62,683 bases of DNA from Flavobacteriaceae bacterium (GTDB lineage Bacteria > Bacteroidota > Bacteroidia > Flavobacteriales > Flavobacteriaceae). The stretch covers positions 1 to 62,683 of the forward strand of contig PKEA01000075.1 in assembly GCA_002862805.1 (NCBI GenBank), given 5' to 3'. The translations under genes were made by a program, and so were the position numbers. A model generated the notes under the pieces. The model made no database searches. It saw only the letters and a list, made by a program, of their open reading frames with translations, and was not told the DNA's origin. Below are positions 35,937-44,745 of this stretch, piece after piece; the first letter of the stretch is position 1, and every line of letters begins with the position of its first letter.

Positions 35937-37741
35937 TGAAGAATTTTTTTTCAAAACAAATAATTTTTTTTTCTGACAAATTATATATTTTAAAATTTTA
36001 TTTTAAATATGTAAAATTTGGAATGTTTATTATTGTTTTTTCTTCAATTCTAGCAGGTTTACTTGAAAGTGTTGGTATAAGTCTTTTATTGCCGGTTTTC
36101 CAAAGTTTATTGACAAATGTTGAAGGTGTGAAATTGCCAAGTTTGTTTGAAAATTTTTTCGAATTTTTACACATTCAGCCTAAACTTACTAATTTTATTT
36201 CTTTTTTTCTGATCTTATTTATTTTAAAAGCAGTTGTAAAGTTTTTTACAGGATATCTAAAGGTTTTTTATTCAGGGAAGTTTTTGTTAGAGCTTAGAAT
36301 GAATTTAATAAGTGGTTTAATAAATTACAACTTCATTAATTTTACAAGGAATGATACTGGTAAAATTTCTAGTTTATTGACTATGGAAGTTGAAAAATTG
36401 CTTTCTGGATTTATTTACTTTTCTAATTATTTAGTAACAATATTTACAGGCTTTTCATTTGTAATAGTTATTTTTTATATGAATTATAAATTTGCTTTAA
36501 TAATTATTTTATTTGGCGCTTTATATTATTCACTTTTTAGAAATGTAAATAAAAGTATAAAAAAACTTTCAAAAGATATTACATTAAACAATTCAAACTT
36601 TAATAGTCTGTTAATTCAATTTATTCAGTCATATAAGTATTTAAAATCAACAAATAATTTTGTTGAGATTAAAAGATTACTAAAAAAATTCGTTATTTTA
36701 ATTAGAAAAAAACATTTGCAAAAGGATTTAAGAACCAATATGATAGCTGCTTTGCAAGAGCCTGCAACATTATTGATTTTAGTTTTAATTGTTTATTTTT
36801 CAATAAAGGTTATAAAGGTAGATGCTTCTACTTCCATTCTAATACTTTTGCTTTTTTATAGATCAACGTCTTATTTCTTGTCATCACAGTCTATTTGGAA
36901 TAGTTTTTTATCTCAAATTGGGAGTACAAATTCTGTTATAAATTTTGAAAAAGAATTGATGAAAAATGTTGAAATTCATAATGGAAGAAATAAAATCAAT
37001 TTTAAAAATAATATTGTTATTAAAGATTTGTCATTTTCTTTTGAAAATGAAATTAAAAAAAATATTTTAGACAATGTAAATTTAGAATTTAAATACAAGA
37101 CTACAACCGCTATAATTGGTAAAAGTGGAGGAGGGAAGAGTACTTTGATTAATGTAATTACTGGATTAATTAAACCTTATGCAGGAGATGTTTTAATTGA
37201 TGGAATGTCAATAAATGATATTGATGTCAACGATTGGCGCTCTAAAATAGGTATAATAACACAAGAGTCAGTTATTTTTAATGATTCGATTTTAAATAAT
37301 ATTACCCTTTGGAATTATAATGAAGAAATAGATAGTGAACGATTACAAGAAATTATAAAGATGTCTCGTTTGGATGATTTTATAGTTTCAAAAACTGATT
37401 TATATCGAATAGTTGGTGACAGAGGAATATCATTGTCAGGAGGTCAAAGACAAAGGATTTCTATTGCAAGAGAACTATATAAAAAGCCACAAGTTTTAAT
37501 TTTAGATGAGGCGACTAGTGCTTTGGATTCAGAAACTGAAAATTACATTAATAAAAGTATTGAATCTTTACAAGGTTCTATTACTTTAATAGTTATAGCT
37601 CACAGATTGTCAACCATTAAAAATGCAGATAATATATATGTAATTGAAGACGGTAAGACCTTAGAAAATGGAAGTTATCAAGATTTATTAAGTAATCCTG
37701 ATAGTAAATTCAGTTCTTTTATTAAATATCAATCATTATGA
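35936..37741 (+). CDS. ABC transporter, fused permease and ATPase (PglK/MsbA-like flippase)
   Basis: A 601-residue half-transporter with an N-terminal six-helix membrane domain (to about residue 330) and a C-terminal ATPase. Walker A is GKSGGGKST (395-403), the signature LSGGQ is at 500-504, and Walker B is VLILDEATSALD. Type and context fit PglK-like flipping of lipid-linked oligosaccharide. It would act as an alternative to the Wzx of the first operon. The coding sequence is visibly more AT-rich than the flanking nonulosonate genes. Confidence 0.88.
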   Translation: MKNFFSKQIIFFSDKLYILKFYFKYVKFGMFIIVFSSILAGLLESVGISLLLPVFQSLLTNVEGVKLPSLFENFFEFLHIQPKLTNFISFFLILFILKAVVKFFTGYLKVFYSGKFLLELRMNLISGLINYNFINFTRNDTGKISSLLTMEVEKLLSGFIYFSNYLVTIFTGFSFVIVIFYMNYKFALIIILFGALYYSLFRNVNKSIKKLSKDITLNNSNFNSLLIQFIQSYKYLKSTNNFVEIKRLLKKFVILIRKKHLQKDLRTNMIAALQEPATLLILVLIVYFSIKVIKVDASTSILILLLFYRSTSYFLSSQSIWNSFLSQIGSTNSVINFEKELMKNVEIHNGRNKINFKNNIVIKDLSFSFENEIKKNILDNVNLEFKYKTTTAIIGKSGGGKSTLINVITGLIKPYAGDVLIDGMSINDIDVNDWRSKIGIITQESVIFNDSILNNITLWNYNEEIDSERLQEIIKMSRLDDFIVSKTDLYRIVGDRGISLSGGQRQRISIARELYKKPQVLILDEATSALDSETENYINKSIESLQGSITLIVIAHRLSTIKNADNIYVIEDGKTLENGSYQDLLSNPDSKFSSFIKYQSL

Positions 37742-38409
37742 ATATAGTTAAAATATTTCTAAATTATATTGCTAAACTTAAAACAAGCTATAAAGATTAT
37801 AATGTTAGAAAAGAATACGTAAATAGAAAAATTAGAATTTCAAAAGATGCTAATCTAAAATTTGCTAAAATAGAATTTGGAGGTAAGAATATTGTCGCAA
37901 GTAAAACTAAAATATCTGGAAATTTAAAAATAGGTTATGCCTCATCAATAGGTGTAAGTTGTAACCTAAATGGAGATATAACTATTGGAAAGTTTACTCA
38001 AATAGGTGGTTTTGTTGGAGTTTATTCTACTAATCATCCAACAGATTATCTCTCAATCTATACGGGTAATAATTTTTTGAATGGTTATTTGAAGAAAAAC
38101 ACCCAATATGGTAATGTTGAAATAGGAAATGACGTTTGGATTGGTCATGGAGTTGTTATTTTGAAAGATATAAAAATAGGAAATGGAGCTATTTTAGGTT
38201 CTGGGTCCATAATTACAAAAGATGTTCCTCCATATGCAATTGTAGGAGGCACACCTGCAAAAATATTAAAATATAGATTTTCTGAAGATGTAATTGATAA
38301 ACTTAATGAAATTAAATGGTGGGACAAACCTTTAGAAGATTTAGAAGCTAAAAAAGATTTTTTTACTTGTCCAATAAAGTCAATAGAAGATATAAAAGAT
38401 TTTTTTTAA
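37738..38409 (+). CDS. CatB/XAT-type hexapeptide acetyltransferase
   Basis: A 223-residue left-handed beta-helix acyltransferase. It has the YSTNHPTDY loop with the likely catalytic histidine, the hexapeptide stretch GNDVWIGHGVVILKDIKIGN, VGGTPAKILKYRF, and the C-terminal KWWDKP common in XAT-family enzymes. It probably O- or N-acetylates a sugar of the glycan. It overlaps the ABC flippase gene by 4 bases and shares its high AT content. Confidence 0.87.
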   Translation: MNIVKIFLNYIAKLKTSYKDYNVRKEYVNRKIRISKDANLKFAKIEFGGKNIVASKTKISGNLKIGYASSIGVSCNLNGDITIGKFTQIGGFVGVYSTNHPTDYLSIYTGNNFLNGYLKKNTQYGNVEIGNDVWIGHGVVILKDIKIGNGAILGSGSIITKDVPPYAIVGGTPAKILKYRFSEDVIDKLNEIKWWDKPLEDLEAKKDFFTCPIKSIEDIKDFF

Positions 38410-38433
38410 TTATTTATAATACTATTTTTTACG

Positions 38434-39825
38434 TTGAAAAAAAAGAAAATACTTATACTAACAACTTCAGTATTTACCGATAGAATGTTGCAACATTCTA
38501 CTTTTTTAGGTGAGTTGACAAAAGAGTTTGCTGTAGAGATATGGGCAAAATCTTTTGTTTCAAATCCTGACGATTGGTCAATTGATAATGTTAGTGTAAA
38601 ACCATTTCCAGAAGTAAAACCTTTGCCAAATTGGACCAGTTATTTAAGAAGAATTAATGAATATGCTTGGATGTATGCGTTAGATGCAAAAAGTATTGCA
38701 ATCAATATTAAGCATAAAACAAAAAAAACGACTAGGCTAAAATTTTTCATGCTTTTAGGTAAGTTAGTTTCCTTACTTCATTTGCATTTTTTAATGGAAT
38801 GGCTTGTTTTTAAAAGCGTTCAGGTTAGCGAAAGAAATCCTTTTCTTAAAAAAGATTTAGAGCAATCGTCATTAGATTATTTAATGGTTTTAAATCCATT
38901 TTGGGTAGAAGAACCTTTAGTAGCAATTGAAGCTAAAAAAAGAAATATTCCGGTTTTAAGTATTATCCCTTCTTGGGACAATATTACCACTAAATCGAGA
39001 ATGCTTTATACCTCTAATTTTTATGGAGTGTGGTCATCTGTTCGAATACAAGAACTGAATAAATATTACCCATACACTTTAAAAACTAAGAATTTTGTTT
39101 TTGGAACTCCTCAATATGATGTGTTTTCAAATCCTGATTTTCTTATGGAAAAAAAAGTGTTTTATAATCAATACGGGTTAAATGAAGAATTACCTTTGCT
39201 GTTGTATACTTTGGGGTCGCCTTTATTTATAACTTCGGAGATTGATGTTTGCTTGAAATTTTGTAAATTGGCCTCTACAGAAGGATTGTTGGATGCGTTC
39301 CAAATTTTAGTACGACCACATCCTATTAAAGACTTTTCAGCGTATATACCAAAGTTTAATGATATTGATAGTAGAATAAAAATCCAAAGTGAGGTACAAA
39401 CATCAAGTAAACAAAAGTACCGTTTCATGGACAAACAAATGCTTGAAAACTGGGTGAGTACATTTCATTATTCAGATCTAGTTATAGCTACAAGTTCTAC
39501 TACTTTATTAGATGCGTCCATGTTAAATAAGCCGCATATTAATATAACTGAAAATTTGTCTGATGATAGAAATTTAGATGTATTTTTAAAAGATGTAAGT
39601 TATGGGTTTCAACATTTAGATGATTTAAACAAAAGAAATCTATTAAATAATGTTAAGAGTTGGGATGCTTTTTTTAAAGAATTAAATGATTTTTCAAAAG
39701 ATAAAAACAGCATAAAAAATACAAGTAATGCACTTGTTTTACATTTATGCGAATATAAAAATGAAGGTAAGTATGGACAACTATTTGCCGAACAGATAAT
39801 AAAAAATTTAAAAGAAGAATGTTAA
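38434..39825 (+). CDS. GT-B-like surface glycan protein, family A (first member)
   Basis: A 463-residue protein resembling no well-characterised transferase but with GT-B features: an N-terminal Rossmann strand KKKKILILTTSVF, the motif SWDNITTKSR near residue 185, VFGTPQYDVF, VRPHPIKDF and a C-terminal donor-like region VIATSSTTLLDASMLNKP. Related motifs recur in the 46113-47504 protein, so the two are paralogues flanking the pseudaminate cassette. The start is TTG at 38434, which retains the first beta strand. A CDP-glycerol- or CMP-sugar-dependent transferase is a reasonable guess, not a finding. It overlaps the PseB-like gene by 7 bases. Confidence 0.7.
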   Translation: MKKKKILILTTSVFTDRMLQHSTFLGELTKEFAVEIWAKSFVSNPDDWSIDNVSVKPFPEVKPLPNWTSYLRRINEYAWMYALDAKSIAINIKHKTKKTTRLKFFMLLGKLVSLLHLHFLMEWLVFKSVQVSERNPFLKKDLEQSSLDYLMVLNPFWVEEPLVAIEAKKRNIPVLSIIPSWDNITTKSRMLYTSNFYGVWSSVRIQELNKYYPYTLKTKNFVFGTPQYDVFSNPDFLMEKKVFYNQYGLNEELPLLLYTLGSPLFITSEIDVCLKFCKLASTEGLLDAFQILVRPHPIKDFSAYIPKFNDIDSRIKIQSEVQTSSKQKYRFMDKQMLENWVSTFHYSDLVIATSSTTLLDASMLNKPHINITENLSDDRNLDVFLKDVSYGFQHLDDLNKRNLLNNVKSWDAFFKELNDFSKDKNSIKNTSNALVLHLCEYKNEGKYGQLFAEQIIKNLKEEC

Positions 39826-40832
39826 GTAATAAATCAATACTAATTACAGGCGGTACAGGTTCTTTGGGTAAAGAATTGACTAAAACGATATTGAAGAAAT
39901 GGCCCGATGTAAAACGGTTGGTCATATATTCAAGAGATGAGCAAAAGCAGTATCAAATGGCACAAGAGTTTTCGGATAAAGAATATCCTGCTATTCGCTA
40001 TTTTATTGGCGATGTTAGAGATTTAGAACGATTAAAGCGTGCTTTTAACGGAATAGATTATGTTATCCATGCTGCCGCAATGAAGCATGTGCATATTGCA
40101 GAATATAATCCAGATGAATGCGTGAAAACGAATATAGGTGGAGCTGATAATGTTATAAAGGCATGTTTAGCTAGTGATGTAACCAAGGTGGTAGCTTTGT
40201 CTACAGATAAAGCTTGTGCACCTATCAATTTATATGGTGCCACAAAACTTACTTCGGATAAGTTGTTTATCGCAGCCAATAACATAAAAGGTAAACAAGA
40301 TATTAAATTCTCTGTGGTACGTTACGGAAATGTTATGGGGTCAAATGGATCTGTCATTCCGTTCTTTATGGATAAAAGAAAAGAAGGAGTGTTGCCCATT
40401 ACTGAACCAACAATGACCAGATTTAATATTTCATTACAAGGTGGAGTAGATATGGTTTTACATGCCTTAGATAGTGCTTGGGGTGGTGAATTATTTGTAC
40501 CTAAAATTCCATCTTATAAAATTATGGATGTAGCTCAAGCTATTGGACCATCTTGCGAACATAAAATAATAGGAATTAGACCTGGAGAAAAAATACATGA
40601 AGAAATGATCACCGCTTCAGATTCTTTTACCACTTACGATTTAGGAAAGTATTTTGTAATTTTACCCCAAGTGACCAATTGGAATTTAGAAGAATATAAA
40701 AAACATTTCAATGCTCAATTAGTTCCTCAAGGCTTCAGTTATACTTCAGGAGAAAATACGGAGTGGGAAACTGTAGAATCTTTACGCTCACTTATTAAAG
40801 AACATTTGTATACAGATTTTCAAGAAAAATAA
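39819..40832 (+). CDS. pseB: PseB-like inverting UDP-GlcNAc 4,6-dehydratase
   Basis: A 337-residue soluble SDR enzyme and first step of the pseudaminate route: dehydration and C5 inversion of UDP-GlcNAc. The nucleotide loop is GGTGSLG (11-17); SRDEQKQYQM is a strong PseB mark. The catalytic set is S128, Y139 and K143 (STDKACAPINLYGATK), the normal tyrosine form, in contrast to the methionine form of the PglF-like protein. It is followed directly by the PseC-like gene. Confidence 0.94.
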   Translation: MLSNKSILITGGTGSLGKELTKTILKKWPDVKRLVIYSRDEQKQYQMAQEFSDKEYPAIRYFIGDVRDLERLKRAFNGIDYVIHAAAMKHVHIAEYNPDECVKTNIGGADNVIKACLASDVTKVVALSTDKACAPINLYGATKLTSDKLFIAANNIKGKQDIKFSVVRYGNVMGSNGSVIPFFMDKRKEGVLPITEPTMTRFNISLQGGVDMVLHALDSAWGGELFVPKIPSYKIMDVAQAIGPSCEHKIIGIRPGEKIHEEMITASDSFTTYDLGKYFVILPQVTNWNLEEYKKHFNAQLVPQGFSYTSGENTEWETVESLRSLIKEHLYTDFQEK

Positions 40833-40835
40833 TTG

Positions 40836-42020
40836 ATGATACCCTACGGAAAACAAAATATAACCCAAGAAGATATTCAAGCAGTTACAGAAGCTCTGAA
40901 AGGAGATTATTTAACGCAAGGTCCTGCTATTTTAGCTTTTGAAGAAGCATTTGCACAATATATTGGATGTAAATATGCAGTTGCAGTTTCAAATGGAACG
41001 GCAGCATTGCATTTATCAGCATTGGCATTAGGTGTTTCTGAAGGAGATAAGGTAATTACCACTCCATTAACTTTTGCGGCTTCTGCAAATTGTATTCGTT
41101 ATTGTGGTGGTGAAATTGTGTTCTCAGATATTGATTCTCAAAGCTATTTGTTAGATTTAAATAAGGTTGAAAAACTTCTAGAAGCTTCGCCAAAAGGAAC
41201 TTATAAAGGAATTATTCCTGTTGACTTTGCAGGCGCGCCTGTTAATTTAGAAGCCTTGAAAACATTAGCAAAAAAATACAATTTATGGATTATTGAAGAT
41301 GCCTGCCATGCACCCGGAGGTTATTTTATGGATTGTTCAAATAAAAAACAGAATTGTGGAAATGGAAATTTTGCTGATTTAGCCATTTTTTCTTTTCATC
41401 CTGTAAAGCATATTGCTACAGGCGAAGGAGGAATGATTACAACAAACGACGAAAAATTATATCAAAAATTATTAACCTTACGTTCGCATGGTATAACTCG
41501 TACTACAGAATTATTTAAAAATACAACGGATTTTGCAAATGGTACAGAAAACCACAATGGAAATTATCCGGGTTGGTATATGGAAATGCAAGAACTGGGT
41601 TATAATTATCGTTTTACCGATTTTCAGGCTGCCCTAGGTATTAGTCAACTTTCTAGAGCTGATGAAGGTATAGAAAGGAGAAAAGCGATTGCGAAGAAAT
41701 ATGAAAAGGCTTTTTTACATAAAGATTATGTTGAAGGACAGTCGGGTTATATAGAAGGGCATGCTTATCATTTGTATATTATTGAAGTTAAGGATCGCTT
41801 AGGTCTTTACAATCATTTAAAGGCAAATAATATACACGCACAAATACATTATATACCCTGTCATTTAATGCCTTATTATCAAGAGTTGGGCTGGAAAGAA
41901 AACGATTTTCCACAAGTAGAAAATTATTATAAGCAATGCATCAGTTTACCTATGTACCCTACGTTGACTGATGAAGAACAAGATTTTGTAATTCAAACAA
42001 TTGAAAAGTACTATGCCTAA
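40836..42020 (+). CDS. pseC: PseC-like UDP-4-keto-sugar aminotransferase
   Basis: A 394-residue PLP enzyme of the DegT family that aminates the C4 keto group of the PseB product. It opens with IPYGKQNITQEDIQAVTEAL, typical of PseC; PLP lysine K191 sits in SFHPVKHIATGEGG. The ATG at 40836 is used; a TTG one codon earlier is possible. It overlaps the cytidylyltransferase gene by 8 bases. Confidence 0.94.
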   Translation: MIPYGKQNITQEDIQAVTEALKGDYLTQGPAILAFEEAFAQYIGCKYAVAVSNGTAALHLSALALGVSEGDKVITTPLTFAASANCIRYCGGEIVFSDIDSQSYLLDLNKVEKLLEASPKGTYKGIIPVDFAGAPVNLEALKTLAKKYNLWIIEDACHAPGGYFMDCSNKKQNCGNGNFADLAIFSFHPVKHIATGEGGMITTNDEKLYQKLLTLRSHGITRTTELFKNTTDFANGTENHNGNYPGWYMEMQELGYNYRFTDFQAALGISQLSRADEGIERRKAIAKKYEKAFLHKDYVEGQSGYIEGHAYHLYIIEVKDRLGLYNHLKANNIHAQIHYIPCHLMPYYQELGWKENDFPQVENYYKQCISLPMYPTLTDEEQDFVIQTIEKYYA

Positions 42021-42711
42021 TATAGCTATTATACCAGCACGTGGAGGCAGTAAAAGGATTCCTAGAAAGAATATTAAATTTTTTTTGGGGAAACCAATTA
42101 TTGCTTATTCTATTGAGGCTGCTATTAATAGTAATTTGTTTGATGAAGTTATGGTCTCTACTGATGACGATGAAATTGCTTCAATTGCATTAAAGTATGG
42201 TGCCAAAGTACCTTTTTTAAGGAGTAAAAAAAATAGCGATGATTTTGCAACAACTTATGATGTTATTGAGGAAACACTATTAAAATATAAAGAACAGGGT
42301 AAGAATTTTGATTACGCTTGTTGTATTTACTCATGTGCTCCTTTAATTCAAATCGTTTCTTTAAAAGAAGCTTTTACGGTTTTAAAGGAAAATGTTTTGG
42401 ATACTGTATTTCCAGTTGTTCCTTTCTCATTTCCTATTCAAAGAGCACTAAGGTTGCAAGAAGAAAAGCTTTCTTTTTTTTACCCAGAATTTGCTTTAAC
42501 ACGTTCTCAAGATTTAGAAATTTCCTATCATGATGTAGGACAGTTCTATTTTATGAACTGTGAATCAGTTTTAAAAAAGAAAGCTTTATTGACGGATAAA
42601 ACAGGAACCGTTGTTTTAGATGAATTATTGGTTCAGGATATTGATAATGAATCGGATTGGATGTTAGCCGAATTTAAATATAAAATCCAAATCTTAAATG
42701 AGAAAATATAA
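42013..42711 (+). CDS. pseF: PseF-like CMP-pseudaminate cytidylyltransferase
   Basis: A 232-residue nucleotidyltransferase with IIPARGGSKRIPRKNIK at the N-terminus, STDDDEIA and the C-terminal QDLEISYHDVGQFYFMN, a stretch characteristic of PseF-type enzymes. It makes the CMP-activated donor, the last step before transfer. The ATG at 42013 is preferred over an in-frame TTG at 42001, since it gives the usual N-terminus. It overlaps the tandem GNAT gene by 14 bases. Confidence 0.92.
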   Translation: MPNIAIIPARGGSKRIPRKNIKFFLGKPIIAYSIEAAINSNLFDEVMVSTDDDEIASIALKYGAKVPFLRSKKNSDDFATTYDVIEETLLKYKEQGKNFDYACCIYSCAPLIQIVSLKEAFTVLKENVLDTVFPVVPFSFPIQRALRLQEEKLSFFYPEFALTRSQDLEISYHDVGQFYFMNCESVLKKKALLTDKTGTVVLDELLVQDIDNESDWMLAEFKYKIQILNEKI

Positions 42712-43714
42712 AATTCTTAAAACAAATGTTTTTGAAGAGAATGGATTTCGAATAGAGCCTCTTCGAGATGAAGATAAGTATGCGATTTTAACAATTCGAA
42801 ACGAACAATTATACCACTTAAGGCAAACTGAACTATTGACCAAAGAAAAACAAGAGCATTATTTTGCAACTGTAGTGTCTAATTTATTTGAAGTTGAAAA
42901 GCCTGACCAATTATTGTTCTCATTTTTTGAAAATAATGAGTTTATAGGTTATGGTGGCTTGGTTCACATCAATTGGATTGACAAAAACGCAGAGATTTCA
43001 TTTGTAATGAAAACCGAATTGGAAAATGAGCATTTTTCAAAATACTGGTCTAATTATCTTAATTTAATTGAAAAAGTAGCCTTTGAAGATTTAAATTTTC
43101 ATAAAATTTTCACCTATGCTTTTGATTTGAGACCTCATTTATATGAAGTATTGGAAAGTTGTGGATTTAAAGAAGAAGCACGATTAAAAGAACATTCTTT
43201 TTTTGATGGAAAGTATTTAGATGTTGTTTATCATGCTAAAATGAACCGGAATATTACATTTAGAATGGCAACTGAAGAGGATTTAATGTTGTTTTTTGAT
43301 TGGACAAACGATGTTTCCGTTAGAGAAAATTCCTATCAATCGGAAGTTATTACTTTGGAGGATCATACTAATTGGTTTTTAGCAAAGATTAAAGACGCTT
43401 CGTGTGAAATGTACGTATTTGAAAACCATATGAAACAGCCAATTGGCCAGGTTCGCATTCAAAAAAAAGATAATAAAATTGCTGTAATAGGAATTTCAAA
43501 TGATAAAGATCATCGAGGTAAAGGCTATGCAAGTGAAATGTTAATAATAGCTTCTCAATATTTTTTGGATAAAAACCCTAATTATAGTATAAGTGCTTAT
43601 ATTAAAATAGAAAACAAACCCTCTGAAAAGTCTTTTCAGAATGCAGGTTATCAATTAGATGTTGTTTTAGAATATCAAAATAACACTAGTTATCATTATA
43701 TATTTACAAAATGA
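42698..43714 (+). CDS. Tandem GNAT acetyltransferase protein in the pseudaminate cassette
   Basis: A 338-residue protein made of two GNAT domains. Residues about 15-185 are a RimJ/RimL-type domain (FRIEPLRDEDKYAIL, FIGYGGLVHINW, CGFKEEARLKEHSFFDGKY). Residues about 188-338 are a second GNAT (FRMATEEDLMLFFDWTND, acetyl-CoA loop HRGKGYASEM, NAGYQLD) resembling the GNAT part often fused to PseG. One domain is the likely PseH activity, N-acetylating the 4-amino sugar. No PseG-type hydrolase domain is present here or elsewhere in the window. The gene overlaps PseF by 14 bases and PseI by 4, so it belongs to the cassette. Confidence 0.85.
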   Translation: MRKYKILKTNVFEENGFRIEPLRDEDKYAILTIRNEQLYHLRQTELLTKEKQEHYFATVVSNLFEVEKPDQLLFSFFENNEFIGYGGLVHINWIDKNAEISFVMKTELENEHFSKYWSNYLNLIEKVAFEDLNFHKIFTYAFDLRPHLYEVLESCGFKEEARLKEHSFFDGKYLDVVYHAKMNRNITFRMATEEDLMLFFDWTNDVSVRENSYQSEVITLEDHTNWFLAKIKDASCEMYVFENHMKQPIGQVRIQKKDNKIAVIGISNDKDHRGKGYASEMLIIASQYFLDKNPNYSISAYIKIENKPSEKSFQNAGYQLDVVLEYQNNTSYHYIFTK

Positions 43715-44745
43715 AAATAGCAAATTTCGAAATTCATAAAGATTCCCCCGTATTTATTATTGCTGAATTATCAGCCAATCATAACGGAAGTTTACAAACT
43801 GCAATTGAAACTATAAAAGCCGCAAAAAGAGCCGGCGCCAACTGTATTAAATTACAAACTTATACTGCAGATACCATTACTTTAGATTCAGACAAACCTG
43901 ATTTTGTAATTCAAGGTACTATTTGGGAAGGCAAAAAATTATATGATTTGTATAAAGAGGCTTGTACACCATGGGAATGGCATGAGCAATTGATTCAAGT
44001 TGCTAATGAAGAAGGATTAATTTGTTTTTCTTCTCCTTTTGATAAAACAGCGGTTGATTTTTTAGAGACATTGAATGTGCCTGCTTATAAAATTGCTTCT
44101 TTTGAAATTACGGATATTCCGTTGATTGAATATACGGCTTCTAAAATGAAACCTATTATTATTTCAACCGGAATTGCTGAATTAGCTGATATTGAATTGG
44201 CTGTTGAAGCGTGTAAAAGAGTAGGAAACCACGATATTGCATTACTGAAATGCACCTCAAGTTATCCAGCACCAATTGAGGAAGCTAATATGAGTATGGT
44301 TAAAGATTTAGCGGAGCGATTTAATGTAGTTTCTGGGCTTTCAGATCATACCATGGGAGCTACGGTGCCTGTTGTGGCTACCGCTTTTGGAGCAAAAATA
44401 ATTGAAAAACATTTTATTTTAGACCGAAGTATTGGTGGTCCAGATGCATCTTTTTCTATGAATGAAGAAGAATTTACATCAATGGTAAAAGCGGTTAGAG
44501 AGGCTGAAAAAGCTATTGGTAAAGTAGATTACAAATTAACAGAAAAACAAAAAAAAGGTAGGGATTTCAGTCGTTCTTTATATATTGCAGAAAACATTAA
44601 AAAAGGAGCAGTTTTTACTGAAGAAAATCTTCGTTCAGTGCGACCAGGTTTTGGATTGCATCCCCAATATTACAATCAAATTATTGGTACTGTGGCAGAC
44701 AAAGATTATGAAAAAGGAGATCGGTTTTTAAAAGAAATGAACTAA
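43711..44745 (+). CDS. pseI: PseI-like pseudaminic acid synthase
   Basis: A 344-residue synthase that condenses 2,4-diacetamido-2,4,6-trideoxy-L-altrose with phosphoenolpyruvate to pseudaminic acid. Clear marks are FIIAELSANHNGS, CIKLQTYTADTITL, SSPFDKTAVDFLE, SDHTMGATVPV and the C-terminal SAF domain (DFSRSLYIAENIKKG). It differs clearly from the 31370-32374 synthase, so the locus has two different nonulosonate synthases. It overlaps the tandem GNAT gene by 4 bases. Confidence 0.95.
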   Translation: MKIANFEIHKDSPVFIIAELSANHNGSLQTAIETIKAAKRAGANCIKLQTYTADTITLDSDKPDFVIQGTIWEGKKLYDLYKEACTPWEWHEQLIQVANEEGLICFSSPFDKTAVDFLETLNVPAYKIASFEITDIPLIEYTASKMKPIIISTGIAELADIELAVEACKRVGNHDIALLKCTSSYPAPIEEANMSMVKDLAERFNVVSGLSDHTMGATVPVVATAFGAKIIEKHFILDRSIGGPDASFSMNEEEFTSMVKAVREAEKAIGKVDYKLTEKQKKGRDFSRSLYIAENIKKGAVFTEENLRSVRPGFGLHPQYYNQIIGTVADKDYEKGDRFLKEMN

